64,000 nt of DNA from Undaria pinnatifida (Eukaryota; Sar; Phaeophyceae; Laminariales; Alariaceae): contig JABAKD010000002.1 of NCBI GenBank assembly GCA_012845835.1, forward strand, positions 20,722,129 to 20,786,128. The letters are read 5' to 3'. The notes beneath the pieces were generated by a model. That model worked only from the letters and a program-made list of their open reading frames with translations, did not search any database and had not been told where the DNA came from. Numbering within the stretch: the stretch's first letter is position 1; each line of letters starts with the position of its first letter. Below, piece after piece: positions 46,451-59,000 of this stretch. Both the position numbers and the translations under genes were made by a program.

Positions 46451-48012
46451 TATGCTCGTTCACAGCAGATAGATGCGTCGCAGAAAGCATATACCAGGTA
46501 TATAGGGGTTAGCCAGCAGGCGAGACGATCGGTTTGGGGTGGTCTTGGAGGAGGGACATGGTCGCCACACCGAAGAACGTTTGTTGCAGCGACCGGGAGC
46601 CGGAGGAAGAACGGAGGTTCGGTTGGATGAAAGGCGCACGCTGCTGTTGCCGGGGCGTGACCGAGATGCCCGTTTTGCACCGACGCGAACGATGCGTCAG
46701 GCGGAGGTTTTGCAGCAGCTAGAGCTAGGAGGCATTACGATGATGCGTAATAACTGGCCGGGCGAGTATCACGCGGGGGGGGCATTGCATTGGCAGATAT
46801 CGAGCTGTCGGTAGCTCTCTGTTTCCGACAATAGGTATCCAGAGGATGGACCCCCGATGTGGGCACGCCGTCTTACATGCGGAACACCCCAAAAAAACTC
46901 GAAGCACATACGCCCGGTGCTTCGGAGTACCCCCAAGAGATACCAAAACTCAGTATAACCACACCATGTCAAGTGCCAATCGGTATATCCCCGTCATTTG
47001 TGCATTTCCCCGATGTGCCGCAATCTGGCGAAAAAAACTAATGGCATACTGCTTCCGGGCCTTTTCTCGTTTTTGACGGGCACGTTTGCTAATGTCGCGA
47101 CAGAGATCCCACTGTAGTTAAACAACCTACGACTATTCGTCGCCTTCTGATTGTCAATCGTGGGATCGCTTGAAGGGAAAATACGCGGGAGTCAACCTTG
47201 GTGAGAGATCCGATACTTCGAACGGACAGACACTATGCTTCCGTTTCAGATACCCCAGTCAGTGGACACTGGGGAATAAATAAACACGGTACACATGGAC
47301 ATTTTTCGCGTAGGAGTAGCACTTATGACAACGGGAAACTCGCATCGGTCAAAACGACAAATATCAGTAAGGACCCTGCCTGATCCAGATGACACTCAGG
47401 GAACACTTGGTATATACATCGGAACCAGCATCATCAGTGTGGGCATGCCGGAGAAGAAGCGAACTGCTTATTACTGGAATTTCATTTTCCTTCCGACAAT
47501 GGGTAGAAATAAGTTATCCCAAAGAAAAGCCAATACTCGTGTTCCTTTAGCCAGTACGACACGCGAAAAGTGACAAACCGATTCACCGATAAGCACCTCT
47601 CTCGATCATGAAACCACAATGAACAGCCGTGGGCTCTCACATCAGAGCACGGCGCAGAGTACAGTCGCCAACAACCATTACATTCACCTTCGCGCCAACA
47701 ACTATCACCTTCACCTTTACACGCATCTGAGAGAAAACGGTAACGTTTTTACTACCTATCACCGTGCCACCACCGCGTTCCAACCGCCCACTATATAGCA
47801 GCCAGCCCTAAATCCTGCCCTCGGTTCCATCTTCTACATCCATCAAGCACAGCACACTAAGCGGACGTGCAAAAAAGTACAGAAGAACATGCCTCCGTAC
47901 ATTTACCTAAAACGTAACCCCCGTAGCTCTAGGGGCCATACAATCAACATCACTGCAAGTCACGACGAAAACGTAAGGCAACTCGGGTCCACACAGTCAT
48001 TATCACTATAGG

Positions 48013-50160
48013 TCACGACGCGAATTTAAGACAACGGGTCTCCTTGTGTTGCTCGGAGCACTTGGTGCAGCAGAACCGGGACCCGCAACGCGTGCATGTG
48101 TACAGCCCAAGGTAGCCGCAGACGGAGCAGAACGCCCTCGGCGGCTGCTTCGACACCGGAGCCTCGATGCTCAACGCCGTTGCACCCCCCGGGTACACGC
48201 AGAGCTCGTTCGTCTAACGCATACAGAGCAAGCATGCAGACCCGGGAGCAACGAGCAGGGGAGGGAGGGAGAGGTTGTCTGTTCCTGGGCCCTTCGGAGA
48301 GCAGCTTTTAGATCATTGGTCGCAGCACTTCAGCACGGGTTAGGATAGCACAGTAAGCGGGCGGGATGGGCCGCTGCGAGCTATATTTTCGATCAAGAGG
48401 TCGATTGAACGAGGGCTGTAAGTACTGAAAAATCGAAAAAAAACACATCTGACCGCAAAACAAAATTCAATATCCTGGCTCTCGATTGAAGCGGGAAAAA
48501 AGAGCGCTTTTTATCTACTCTGTATTACTGCAAAAATAATCTGATCCCAAGCACTTTGTCCCCCGAAACTTGAAGGCCATCCTACAGGAAATAAACAGCC
48601 TCACAGCCAGTGAAGCGGCCGCGCAGCCGGCGCGCCGAGAACAACGGGCAGACGATGGCTACGTCGGCGCAAGCGCAGGTTCAACAAGTAGGCGGGCAGC
48701 GCCATTTTTTACCGCTACATCTCGGCGATGTCCCACAACGGGAGAAAAGTCTGAGCTCCATCGAACTTTGTCGTAACAAAGATTTCCTGCGCAAAAAAAA
48801 ACGGGCAACTGAAAACTTCAACGACCCATGCCGCGTTGCATAGCACAGGCGGTGCCATAGCAAGAATCGGCGGGAGTTGCTAAAATTCTGTGTCTTCCAC
48901 AGGACCGCAGGGATACGACGGGTGTTCCTAAACGTAACGTAGCGCTCGCACAAAAGAAGAAAGAACCTCGCATGAGGTCCCGCTCCAGCCCGTTTGGAAA
49001 AGCGCGTGTTCACCTGAAACAAAACAGGCGTATCCATCGGACGCGAGCGGCTTCAATTCCAACGCACCGCAAGCGCTCATCCAGCCAACAACACCAACCC
49101 AAAACGTCCTCGATTTTCATGCCTAGAGGGTGAAAGCACTACGCAAAAAAAAATAAACAGAAACAGAGGTCTTACCAATTCATAGAGGACCTGGTGCAGG
49201 CTCTTGAACTTGCGTTCTTTCCTGCGCGCATTTCGCACCGAAGACGCCAAGAAGGTGGAGACCGGTTAAGCGAATGACGGAGGGGAGGGGGGGAAAGAGA
49301 GGGGGGGTCGCTTGAGGTTTGCGAAAAATGCATTCATATGTACTCCAGGACTACCGCAGCCGAACTCGTAGCTAACGCGGCTTGCGGCTTTAGCCTTTGG
49401 GGACCCAGGCATAATTCCTAAAAAACTCCAAACGCCAAACGCGGTCTTGTCAATATTCGAGGAAGAACGTGCAAAAGTTCACGTATCATATTGCTGCACG
49501 CGTGCCGAGGAGATCCTTCCGTTGAATTCCGGAGAGATATCTCTTACCTCGGGTTAATTCGTGTGGCCGGTGCTGTAATTGCCACTTTTTCATTCAAATC
49601 CTTCGACGTCCCTAGAGAGATATCGGGAAACAGGCACTCCGTTTATCGGAGCCGGCCTTTGGCGGAGAAAACAACGTCCGCGTTAATACAGCGCCTTAAG
49701 CAAGTCTTTGCTTGGGGGGCGCGACTGCCAATCTTTCGCAACAACCATCTGGGCCTCACCCCCCACATTACATATCTCGACGTGTGCGCGGCTACGTTTT
49801 GCTCTTTGACCGTTGACGCTACAGACATGTGTGTGGTGTCAAACGCACACACGCGAAAACCAAGTAATTAACAACGCAAAAACAAATAAAATAAGCAATC
49901 GGTCAAGAAAAAAATCTTGACCGCCAAAAACGACGTGCGGGGAGAAGGTCGACAGCGTACCCCCGCCCCCTCGTCCGGCTGCTCGCGAAAACTCACCATT
50001 TATCGATTTCCCCCTTGTTTTTGCCCTTGCTGCCTGGAGCCTTGCCCGACCGCCTCGCCCTCTGTCTGTCCCCTCGCTCGTCGTCTTCATCCAAGGCGAA
50101 CTCATCGTCTTGCTCTCCACCCTGAACGCGCCGAGAGTTTGTTTCCCTTTGTTTAGTCAT
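48013..50160 (-). CDS. HIT-type zinc-finger protein, ZNHIT1/SWC6/VPS71-like subunit of the SWR1 complex
   Basis: Exons on the minus strand: 50160-49997, 49221-49176 and 48213-48013, totalling 411 nt (136 residues). The phase-2 donor AATG|GTGAGT is a strong consensus and the second donor is GTAAGA. The first exon encodes an acidic then basic disordered N-terminus (DDEFALDEDDE, then RRSGKAPGSKGKNKG). The 46-nt middle exon gives KERKFKSLHQVLYEL, matching the short helix that precedes the zinc finger in this family. The last exon ends in the HIT finger CSVCGYLGLYTCTRCG...CC..C...H...C, followed by LKFAS. The spacing, the closing HKETRCLK and the length (about 150 in animals) are typical of ZNHIT1/SWC6, which helps SWR1-type remodellers place histone H2A.Z in chromatin. 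The 46-nt exon is easy to miss. Confidence 0.85.
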
Positions 50161-50759
50161 TGTCGCGGAAATTCGCGTGAAACTTGAAAAAGCGCGTCGC
50201 GTGCGTCGTGCAGAGGTGGGGGCCGCCAAAGTCGAGAAAATACACTTCGAAAGTACAGGTATTTGACAACAACAGAAGACAAACCTCGTAGTATGCCGCC
50301 GCCACGGGCAGCACCAACATGTGCAACGCAAAACGCAACGCATGCCACCCGGCACCCGAGGTTGCCGACGACCAGCTCCAGCTCGGTCGGTCACGAGAAC
50401 GGTTCGCCGCTACACAAGCAGCCGAACCGATTACGCTGAGCATCATAAATGAGAGCGTTCGGCTACAATAAGCATCGCAACAAACGTTAGCACACGAGAG
50501 TAGCTCCAAGGGTAAACAAGGGACCTATGACTCTATTCCGGTGCGAGAGAAGGGGCCCCATGTCACACCGCACCATATTGTCAGGTGTGTTGGGCCATGT
50601 TATACGCAACCATCGTTGAGAATAATGTGCGGGCGCCGCCCTAGAGAAAGAGTACGCGTGCAACGCGCATATAAATGTTGCAATATTGGAACCAAAGGAA
50701 CCGAAGCACAAACGAACCACAGACGTTCCTTGAGGAGCGATCTTTCTGCGTTCTTTTTT
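50161..50759. other. Upstream region of the ZNHIT1-like gene
   Basis: This 600-base stretch lies between the ATG of the minus-strand gene and the foldback element. It should hold that gene's promoter, but I see no clear core element or conserved open frame. Confidence 0.5.
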
Positions 50760-51224
50760 GGGCAGACGACAGAAAGCTGTATACGGCAACCATTCCGCGC
50801 CACCGTGCGGGATAGCAGAATACACCTAGGTTTTTGACCCCGATCCGCGACGCTGATTGGTCAACTCAGCCTCGTGCCGGTTTTTGACACCAACTCCTTG
50901 CGGTACATCGTACCGCGGCTTTTCAGCTCGGCCGTCACCGCTTTATGACGTGACCCACACCACTTTCTGTCGGAAAATATACCAGGGCTCGGTTCTTACT
51001 CTTCTTATTTTTCTGTGGGACATCGACTCCATGGACGTACATACGTGAGTGAGTGCGTGTGTCTTGGTTCTGTCACGTACACATCATCCTCCATATTGAT
51101 AGAGGTACCTTGCGCGTGCGTCGTACGTACGCGACTCTCGGGTCTGCTGGCGTGCCTCGTGCGTGCTTTTGTGCCTCGCGCGGAGCATGTTAACTTTTCA
51201 AGGTTGTGTTCTGTAAGGTACGCA

Positions 51225-51605
51225 CAAACCATACCCGGGGTATTTGCCCCGGGTATTACCCTACAAATAACTTCTGCAAGTTCTGTAGAACATTCATACC
51301 CGTACCCGGAACTTCTGGAAGTTTTGTACCACATTCATACCCGTACCCGGAACTTCTGGAAGTTCTGTACACCAGTGCCACAAATACCCGGGGTACGAGT
51401 ATATCATTTTTATAGCTTATGTGAGTTCTGTACGCCCGTGCCACAATGCCCGGAACTTCTGTGAGTTCTGCAACACTTCCGTACCGTACCCGGAGTTTCT
51501 GTAAGTTCTGTAAGATCCCCATACCCTAACCCGGAACTTCCGTGACTTCTGTAAGACTGTGGCACAATATCCGGGGTACGGATATGCTTTTGTTACAATA
51601 CCCGG
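51225..51605. repeat. Array of CCGGAACTTCTG/AAGTTCTGTA units, left
   Basis: Units of about 40-45 bases each contain the near-palindrome GAACTTCTGNAAGTTC and spacer CATACCCGTACCCG or GCCCGTGCCACAA. Confidence 0.85.
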
Positions 51606-52349
51606 GGAGCCCACATGCATTAATTCAGATTGCATTTTATTATGATGTCATATCTTGCCGTCAATGAAACCAACCGAACATCGAATGTACATACAGCTGT
51701 CGCAGTACGTTACCGTATATGATAGTAGCACTATGATGTAGGTCTTGTTCATGTTTCCTTCGTTTCTAACCCGTGGGCACGTACTATATTAACGAGGGAC
51801 ACTTTTGGATCAAAAATATTCATTTCTTGCTAGTCGAATTGAATTTAATTCGGTTGGGTGGAAACACACGAATTTGACTCCTATCGGAAAAGCACGTGTC
51901 GCGTATTGTCAACGTTTTTTCCGATCGGAATAATACATAGAAGATCTGCCGTGACGACGATGCAGCTACCATCGACGTCTTGAACTATCCTTTGTGCTTT
52001 CGGTAGTTTCGCTTCTTTGTCGCGGCACTTGGCTTATCGAGCTGTGGCGGCAAGTATGGGCTTGCGACCGCCATTATTTGTTTTGAAGCGCCACAGCCGG
52101 GGTACGCTATGGTATGATCTGTTACAGCGCAGTATAGCCGTGAGCGCAGCTGTTGTCCCGGTCGCCACCCATTGAGGTTCACGATTTATCGCCTCTCTCG
52201 GTGGTAATTTTGTCGATAATTCATAATTCCCTTAAAGCTACGACAGATTACCTCGGGGACATTGGCCCAGTGAGAACATGCCATCCATGCAAGTTGGATT
52301 AGATCCTCCACTTCAAATAGAACTCCCCCCCGAGGGGGTGTGCATTTAC

Positions 52350-52735
52350 CTGGGTATTACTCGTACCCGGAACTTCTGCAAGTTCTGTAGGGCATTCATA
52401 CCCGTACCCGGAACTTCTGTAAGTTCTCTACGCCCGTGCCACAACACCCGGAACTTCTGGAAGTTCTGTAAGACTTTCATACCCGTACCCGAACTTCTGT
52501 TAGTTCCGTAGGACATTCATACCCGTACCCGGAACTTCTGTGAGTTCTGTACACCCCGTGCCACAATACCCGGGGTACGGGAACAGCACCTTTTGTACCC
52601 GCCCGGAACTTCTGTGAGTTCTGTACGCCCGTCCCACAGTACGCGGAACTTCTGGAAGTTCTGTAACACTTTGATACCCGTACCCGAAACTTCTGGAAGT
52701 TCTGTAAGACTCCCATACCCTTACTCGGAATCCAC
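52350..52735. repeat. Array of CCGGAACTTCTG/AAGTTCTGTA units, right
   Basis: About nine units of the same kind as the left array, in the same apparent orientation. Each unit core is itself an imperfect palindrome. Part of the foldback-like element. Confidence 0.85.
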
Positions 52736-53439
52736 AAACCCTACAGAACATAACCTTGAAAAATTTCATGCCTAGGTGTTGCGAGTTACGTGTACTGGTA
52801 TGCTTGTGCGTGTGGGGTGATTGGCATGTGTGGTACTACTGTAGTGGAGACGATCGCATAACACGTAGCCAGTGCGGACTATATACCAGGCCTTGTCGTA
52901 ACACGTTCCCAGTGCGGACATATATCAGACCTCCTGGTACACGTCTCCGGTAATATTATCCGCATACGTACGTCCCGAGAAGATGTGAGAGTGAGAGAGA
53001 CAGCGCGCGTAGACGTAGGTAACACATTTTACAGGCTCGCGCACGAGGCACGCCAGCAGACCCGAGACTCGCGTACGTACGACGCAATATTTTAACGCAA
53101 GGTACCTATTAATAGAGGATGATGCGTAGGTCACAGAATCGAGACTAACGCACTCACGTATATACGTCCATGGAATCGATGTCCCACAGAAAATTAAGAA
53201 TAAGAACCGAGCCCTGGTATAGTTTCCGACAGAAGGCGGTGTGGATCACGTCAGAAAGCGGTGACGGCCGAGCTGGAAAGCCGCGGTATGATGTACCGCA
53301 AGGAGTTGGTGTCAAAAAACGGTACGAGGCTGAGTTGACCAATCAGCGTCGCAGATCGGGGTCAAAAACCTAAGTGCATTCTGCTGTACCGCACGGTGGC
53401 GCGGAATGGTTGCGGTATACAGCTTTCTGTCGTCTGCCC

Positions 53440-54693
53440 TTCTTTTTTTCTCGCACGTACATGCCCCCGAAACAAAACCAAGACCACAGACGCTAGACCA
53501 GTTTCTGACGAGTTCTGTTTTCCGTTCTTATAATACGTACTGCTTATGGACGGCGTACGAAGAGGCGGCGTGGTTGTACCTGGTCCTCTGTGTAGTTGTC
53601 GGCTTCCAACGCTTCCAGACGCGCGTCTTTAACCTGCGACGAAAATCGCACAGATATACGTACGTCACGAAAAGGTGGACAACAACAAAGCGCGAAACGT
53701 CGGCAAGCATGGTCAGATGAGTTTTAATTTCACGACTAAAGATCGCTACCCTTGCGCGCTGCTATTAAGAGTGTCGACCGCCCGCGCTAAACGCTGCTGC
53801 TGTTGTTCCTGCGGTCCGTATCGGTGGATTGCACGCCTGCCGGACTATCAATGCCATCGGCACTTTTTGCGCTTCGCCTGTTGAAACAACTCTTCCGACT
53901 GCTGCTGTGCATACTGCTGTACCTGGTTCCGGGTTTCCTCGTCCACCACTCGCATGGACTTGCTCAGCACCACCGCCCTCCCTGCGTAAGATGCGATCCG
54001 CAGATAACGGAGGGAAGCATGGAAGTGCCTTGGCATAAGAGACAAGCGTCTTTGGGACGTATACATTGAAAACACGTAGCAGAAGAGTTGGCGAACGGTG
54101 AAAGAAATATCGCGGTACGCGAACGCCCTCTCGCACTAGGGGGATGCGGTCGTGAACGCTCGTGGTCTGGCTAAACCGCTTCTCCTTACGTCGTAGCCTG
54201 CTGTACCGCAACTGCGGCACACCTCTGGAGAAACTTGCTGTGCTGAACAAAATTGACACCAGTTACCTACCTGAGGCTCTCTTTGTTGTTTTACGGGGCG
54301 GGGCGAGGCCACTGCCTTGCACCGTGGCATTCCATGCCTTCCTCTTTCCTTGAGACATGGCTTCCTTGGTTGAGTTCCCCACCTCTCAACGCCTGAGCGA
54401 AGGCAACCATGTGCTGCGCTTGCTTGCTCGATTCGGCCGCACGGGGTTTCCATACACCTTTAGTTGCGTATTTTTCAGTTTCACGGGACTGTCAAATTCT
54501 TAAAAATGTAAATTTGAAGTCGAACGCGGCTGCCTTGCTTGCCGTTGCCTTCCGCGATACGACGGCGGTACCACAAGCGAGCTCGTATGGTTGTCGTCGG
54601 CATAGCCAGCGAATCGCCACAAAAAATGTGCTGTCTTGTGCTGTTATAGGTTTCCTGCATTTCTTTGTGTCCGTTTTTTTGTGTGTGCTTGAG
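53440..54693. other. Region between the foldback element and the WD40 gene
   Basis: Two minus-strand frames look slightly coding-like: 54013-53848 (RVVDEETRNQVQQYAQQQSE, then a Lys/Arg end) and 54330-54136 (a CQFC, nine residues, CRSC pattern). They could be terminal exons of an unrecognised minus-strand gene, or chance. The 5' part of the WD40 gene and its promoter are also expected here. Confidence 0.35.
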
Positions 54694-54702
54694 GCATGGA
54701 CG

Positions 54703-55185
54703 ATGGAGGTCATATGGTTGTTGGATGGAGCCATGCTCTCTGGGCTACGCCGTGCCACGCAGCGTTCGTCAGGGGGCGGCGGCGGCGCTGCCGGGCGAGC
54801 GCGGGTGTCGTTGGAAGTGTTCGTCACGGAATTTTACCGAGCGCTCTGCTTCGGCAGCGGTAGCAGCGATCACGGCGCGAAAGGACGGAGCCAAGCTAAG
54901 ACGCGGCAGCTTATTGAAAGGATATGCGTCCTCTTCGACCTCGTTGATGTCGACAGTGCGGGTGTTATCGATTGGGTAGATTTTACAGATTTCTGTGTGT
55001 ACATCAGGGGGCGCGATTCGGGGAACCAGGGGCTAGAGGAGGAGTCCGGGGCACCGACAACCGAACAGAAGCGCGTTCAGGACAGCGAAATAACTCGCTT
55101 CACGGAAAAGCTTGGCTACATCGACCGGAGCTCGCACTGCCATGAGGTTGGTGCTGATGCTCTACGTAAATAGACTAGTCTACAT

Positions 55186-55256
<71 letters not shown>

Positions 55257-55284
55257 ATAGTAGTAAGTAGTAGTAGTATTGTAT

Positions 55285-55325
<41 letters not shown>

Positions 55326-55342
55326 ATAGTAGCAGTAGTATT

Positions 55343-55373
<31 letters not shown>

Positions 55374-55452
55374 CAGTAGTAGTGGTGGTAGTAGTAGTAG
55401 TGGTGGTGGTGGTGGTAGTAGTAGTAGTAGTAGCGGTGGTAGTGGTAGTACT

Positions 55453-55500
<48 letters not shown>

Positions 55501-55983
55501 ATAGCAGTAATTTAGCAGTACTAATAGTAGTAGTAAGTAGTAGTAGTCGTAGTAGTAATAGTGGGAACCAAAGGATACGCCAGCTAGCGCTGGATTGCGA
55601 AAGCAATTGAGTTAAATCAACACACGACGTGTATGAAAAAACGCGGAAGTGTGGTGAGCTTATGCTTTATTTTTGCCCATCCGCCGGAGAAAAAAAAAAG
55701 AAGTGGTTGTGCTCTGTGCATGTATGAAATCACCAGCTGGAAATTACGAAGACCGATTGTAAACTTCAAGCATACACAAGCACAAATGGTGGGCCAATCC
55801 CAAGGTTTGGCCATGTGATGTTGGTCGTTGTCGTAGTGGGAGATCCTCTACTCGTATAGCCCCGACACACCTAACGCCAACTATTAATAGTATGGTTTCC
55901 ATACGAGGTACCAGTATATGAAGTGTCATACTGTTGTTGTAGTTGTTGTTATTGTCGGTTGTTGTTGTCGTTGTTGCTGTTGC

Positions 55984-56035
<52 letters not shown>

Positions 56036-59000
56036 ATTGTTGTTGTTGTTTCTGTTGTTGTTGTTGTTCTCACATTAACTCGCATAATCAAGTCCGTGGC
56101 CACAGGAGGACAGGTTCCAGTTACTCTGGATATTATTGTATACCAGCATTGCATCACGTTCGTAGAGGTGGAAATATGTAAGGGTCGTTCCTAACGTAGC
56201 TATTATTTCGGTATGACCGAAAGTTTCGGTTTTACCCGAATGGTCAAACCTAAAAATTTCACCCCCGGCAAAACTTTCACTTTTTTAAAAAAAAACTAAA
56301 ATTTAGGTACTAAGGGTGTAGAGGATCGGGCAGCGGCACCGCTTGAGCTATGCAACCACTCGCGAGCGCACGAGACCGAGCAGGTTCGTTCCCATGGTCA
56401 TTGGCAGGTCATGGCTGATCGCAGAAGGCGCAGCGAGCTTCTGACCTCTCGTCGTCGAATTGACAAAGTGACCGCACCGAGGCGGCCGACCGAACGAGCT
56501 CGCTGACGGCAATAGCTGAGACTTTTGTCACGTTGGGCGTTGTAGCGCGACGAGTTGGTGATGGATTTCCCTCCCAAAGGCACCGACACGTGCCTACGAG
56601 TAAGGCCGACTCCAGTGGGACAAACACGTAGGTGTCTTCCGCGAGCATTGCTGTTGTAGTGACGGTTTTGCGCCGGGTGGACGATTGTTTTGCGAGCCAA
56701 CTGAAGTTCGTACTCGTGAATATTCAACCTTCGCATATTTCGGTAAAATGCCGAAATTTCATCTAAACTGAAAGTGCTGTACGTATCGTTAGGACCGACC
56801 CTAACACAAGAACCTGGTATACCTGAACCTGCATTTTAGATGCCCATCGAATAGTCGCGTTCGACGGTGTCCAATATATCGACTCTATGTTTAGGCCCAA
56901 CCAACACTGTCAACTGTCTTCTGCCACTATCATTGGACCCGTTGTCATTCCGGCGTCCGGTGCGTTTACTCGCAGATTCGGAGTATGCGCTTCGTCAAAG
57001 AAATTGATCTACTTGTGGTTGTCGAGGGTACCGCAATACTGAAAATCTACTCGGCGGGGCTGCATAAAGTGGGACAGATCGAGCCTGCAATTAGCGTGCG
57101 AAAGCTGATGATCGACAACAACCAGCGTTCCAAAAAAAATACCGGGAAGAAGGGTAAAACGCATGGCGGTAGTGGTGCCACTGCAAGAGCCGAGGTTTCG
57201 GCGACAGTTGTGACAGGGCAAGAGGTGACCACGCGTTCAATGCTTGGGGGCTTGGCATGACCAACTGCTCACAACTAGTGTTCTTTCGTGTTATCGAGGC
57301 GATGCTCATCAGTCATGGCACGGCACACTGCTGTATGCCGCAGAAGCGTGCAAAACATTATGTGAATAGGTACTTCAAAGGTTGCAAGGAATTAAGCCTG
57401 CAAACCTACATACAGTATGATACACGATTTCAGACAGCGACAACAACATTATCATCAACAAAACCGCATTTCTCGCTCACTTTTTCCCCTTACGGTGGAT
57501 CAGGATGGCTTGGCGGTTCTCGCGGTGGAATACATCGGGAACGTTAACCGAGTAGCCGTCGCTTGCGCCGATGGATATCTCACCGTCTGGGAGATCGACA
57601 CCTATAAGATGCTAAGCTACACCCGCCTGAAGGATGTGCAAGTAGGGCTCAGGTTCTGCCCCGCCATGAACGTGCTTACTTCTTGGGGCGTGGACGATTT
57701 CAACCATGAAATTCTCGTGTGGGACGTGGACACGCTTAAGATTCTACACGTTCTTGACGGGCACTGCGAGCCAATCAAGGACATCTGCGAGGTCGCTCCA
57801 CCACCGTCCTCAAAAATTATCGATGGAAAGAAGAAAAACTGGGAACCGATGCTAGGTGGGTCGTGATGTGATGCTCAAGGAGAGGGGCACCCCTATCTTT
57901 GCAGTAAGCATCGCGTATCTGAGAGGCATTGAACAATATTCAGATTCCGCGCAAAACGTCGAAATAGCCAACAAGAGACTGTGTCGTGATGCGCCCCGCG
58001 AAATACGCTAGTACGCTTTTACATTGTGCACCCCAACGTGCTCTTTCGCTCAACTCCAATGCCGTTTGGTTCTTTTCCACTCGGTTCGGACACGGACATC
58101 GGTAACGCTTCGATTTCAACGCATCAGTGACCGCTGGTATGGACGGCAAGGTGGTCATGTGGAATCTACGGATGGGAATTGGGGGAAAGTACAAGGCGCC
58201 AAAGAAGGTACCCCCATTGCCATGGAGGCCTGTTGATACTGAGGCGTTTCTAAGATCGGGCTGGTCAATACAGGGCTGGTCAATACAGCGCCAGCTTTTT
58301 TTTACTTGTCTTAGGAGCATTGCGCGAATTTTTAACGATTGTGTTAACAGTTGAGAACGTTGCCCCGCTTCCTTATTTCCTGGCTAGAGAACTACCGAGG
58401 GTCGGGGTCAATTGTCGGTGAATGACCGGAATATTCGAGTGTCCACCTACTCCTCAAGCGCGTACGTTTTAACTTGGCTTTCTGACCCTGTCGCTTGTCC
58501 CCTTGGCCCGACGTACTACCGCATCAAGCTGTTCATCTTGATTGGGCACTACCACGGGGTCCTGTCACTCGCTTACTCGGATGAGCACGACTTCGTCTTG
58601 TCGGCGGGGTTTGACTTCGACGCCAACTGCTGGGACCGTAGCACCAGCCACCTGCACATGAAGCTCACGGGCCACACCCGCTCGCTCATCGGCGTGGTCA
58701 TCGTGGAACATGAGACCCAACGGGCCGTCACCGGAGACGAAGGTGGCTCCTTCCGCATCTGGGACATTCGACGGAGGCACTCCGACCATGGCGCGTGTCT
58801 ACAGTCGTTCTCTCTCCGCAACACGCGGGCCTCGCCTCGAACGATGGTCGTCACGTGGCGCGGAGGTCTGGTCGTAGCCGGGAGCAAAATGCACGCTTTC
58901 CGAGCGGCGCGGAATATTACGGTCGGGGCGTCTCCGTCGGGTGTCTGGTTCTCCTCTTATACCGGCGAGTTGTGCGTTCTCCTGCGGGAGGCCGTTCTGC

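Larger units (their letters stand above)
29790..48012. other. 18-kb repeat-rich region without an intact gene
   Basis: Between the phosphatase and the ZNHIT1-like gene I see only repeats, poly-C elements, satellite-like arrays and broken gene copies, annotated separately. GC is lower than in the genic parts except in 43.2-46.5 kb, where the decayed gene family has genic composition. No exon chain with a known family could be built across it. The 46.8-48.0 kb part shows nothing beyond short open frames. Confidence 0.6.
50760..53439. mobile_element. Foldback-like element with about 400-bp inverted arms
   Basis: The left arm 50760-51163 matches the reverse complement of 53039-53439 at high identity: GGGCAGACGACAGAAAGCTG, ACGCTGATTGGTCAACTCAG, ACACCAACTCCTTGCGGTAC and CTCGGGTCTGCTGGCGTGCC occur in both. 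A further inner block (TTTTCAAGGTTRTGTTCTGT) pairs 51195-51225 with 52735-52770, so the right arm carries about 270 extra bases. The interior has two arrays of CCGGAACTTCTG units and no long open frame, so the element is non-autonomous. Target-site duplications were not identified. Confidence 0.8.

Noticed and set aside
29790..48012. Regularly spaced repeats considered as a CRISPR array
   Set aside because: Units are long, diverged and head-to-tail without unique spacers of constant size, and the genome is eukaryotic.
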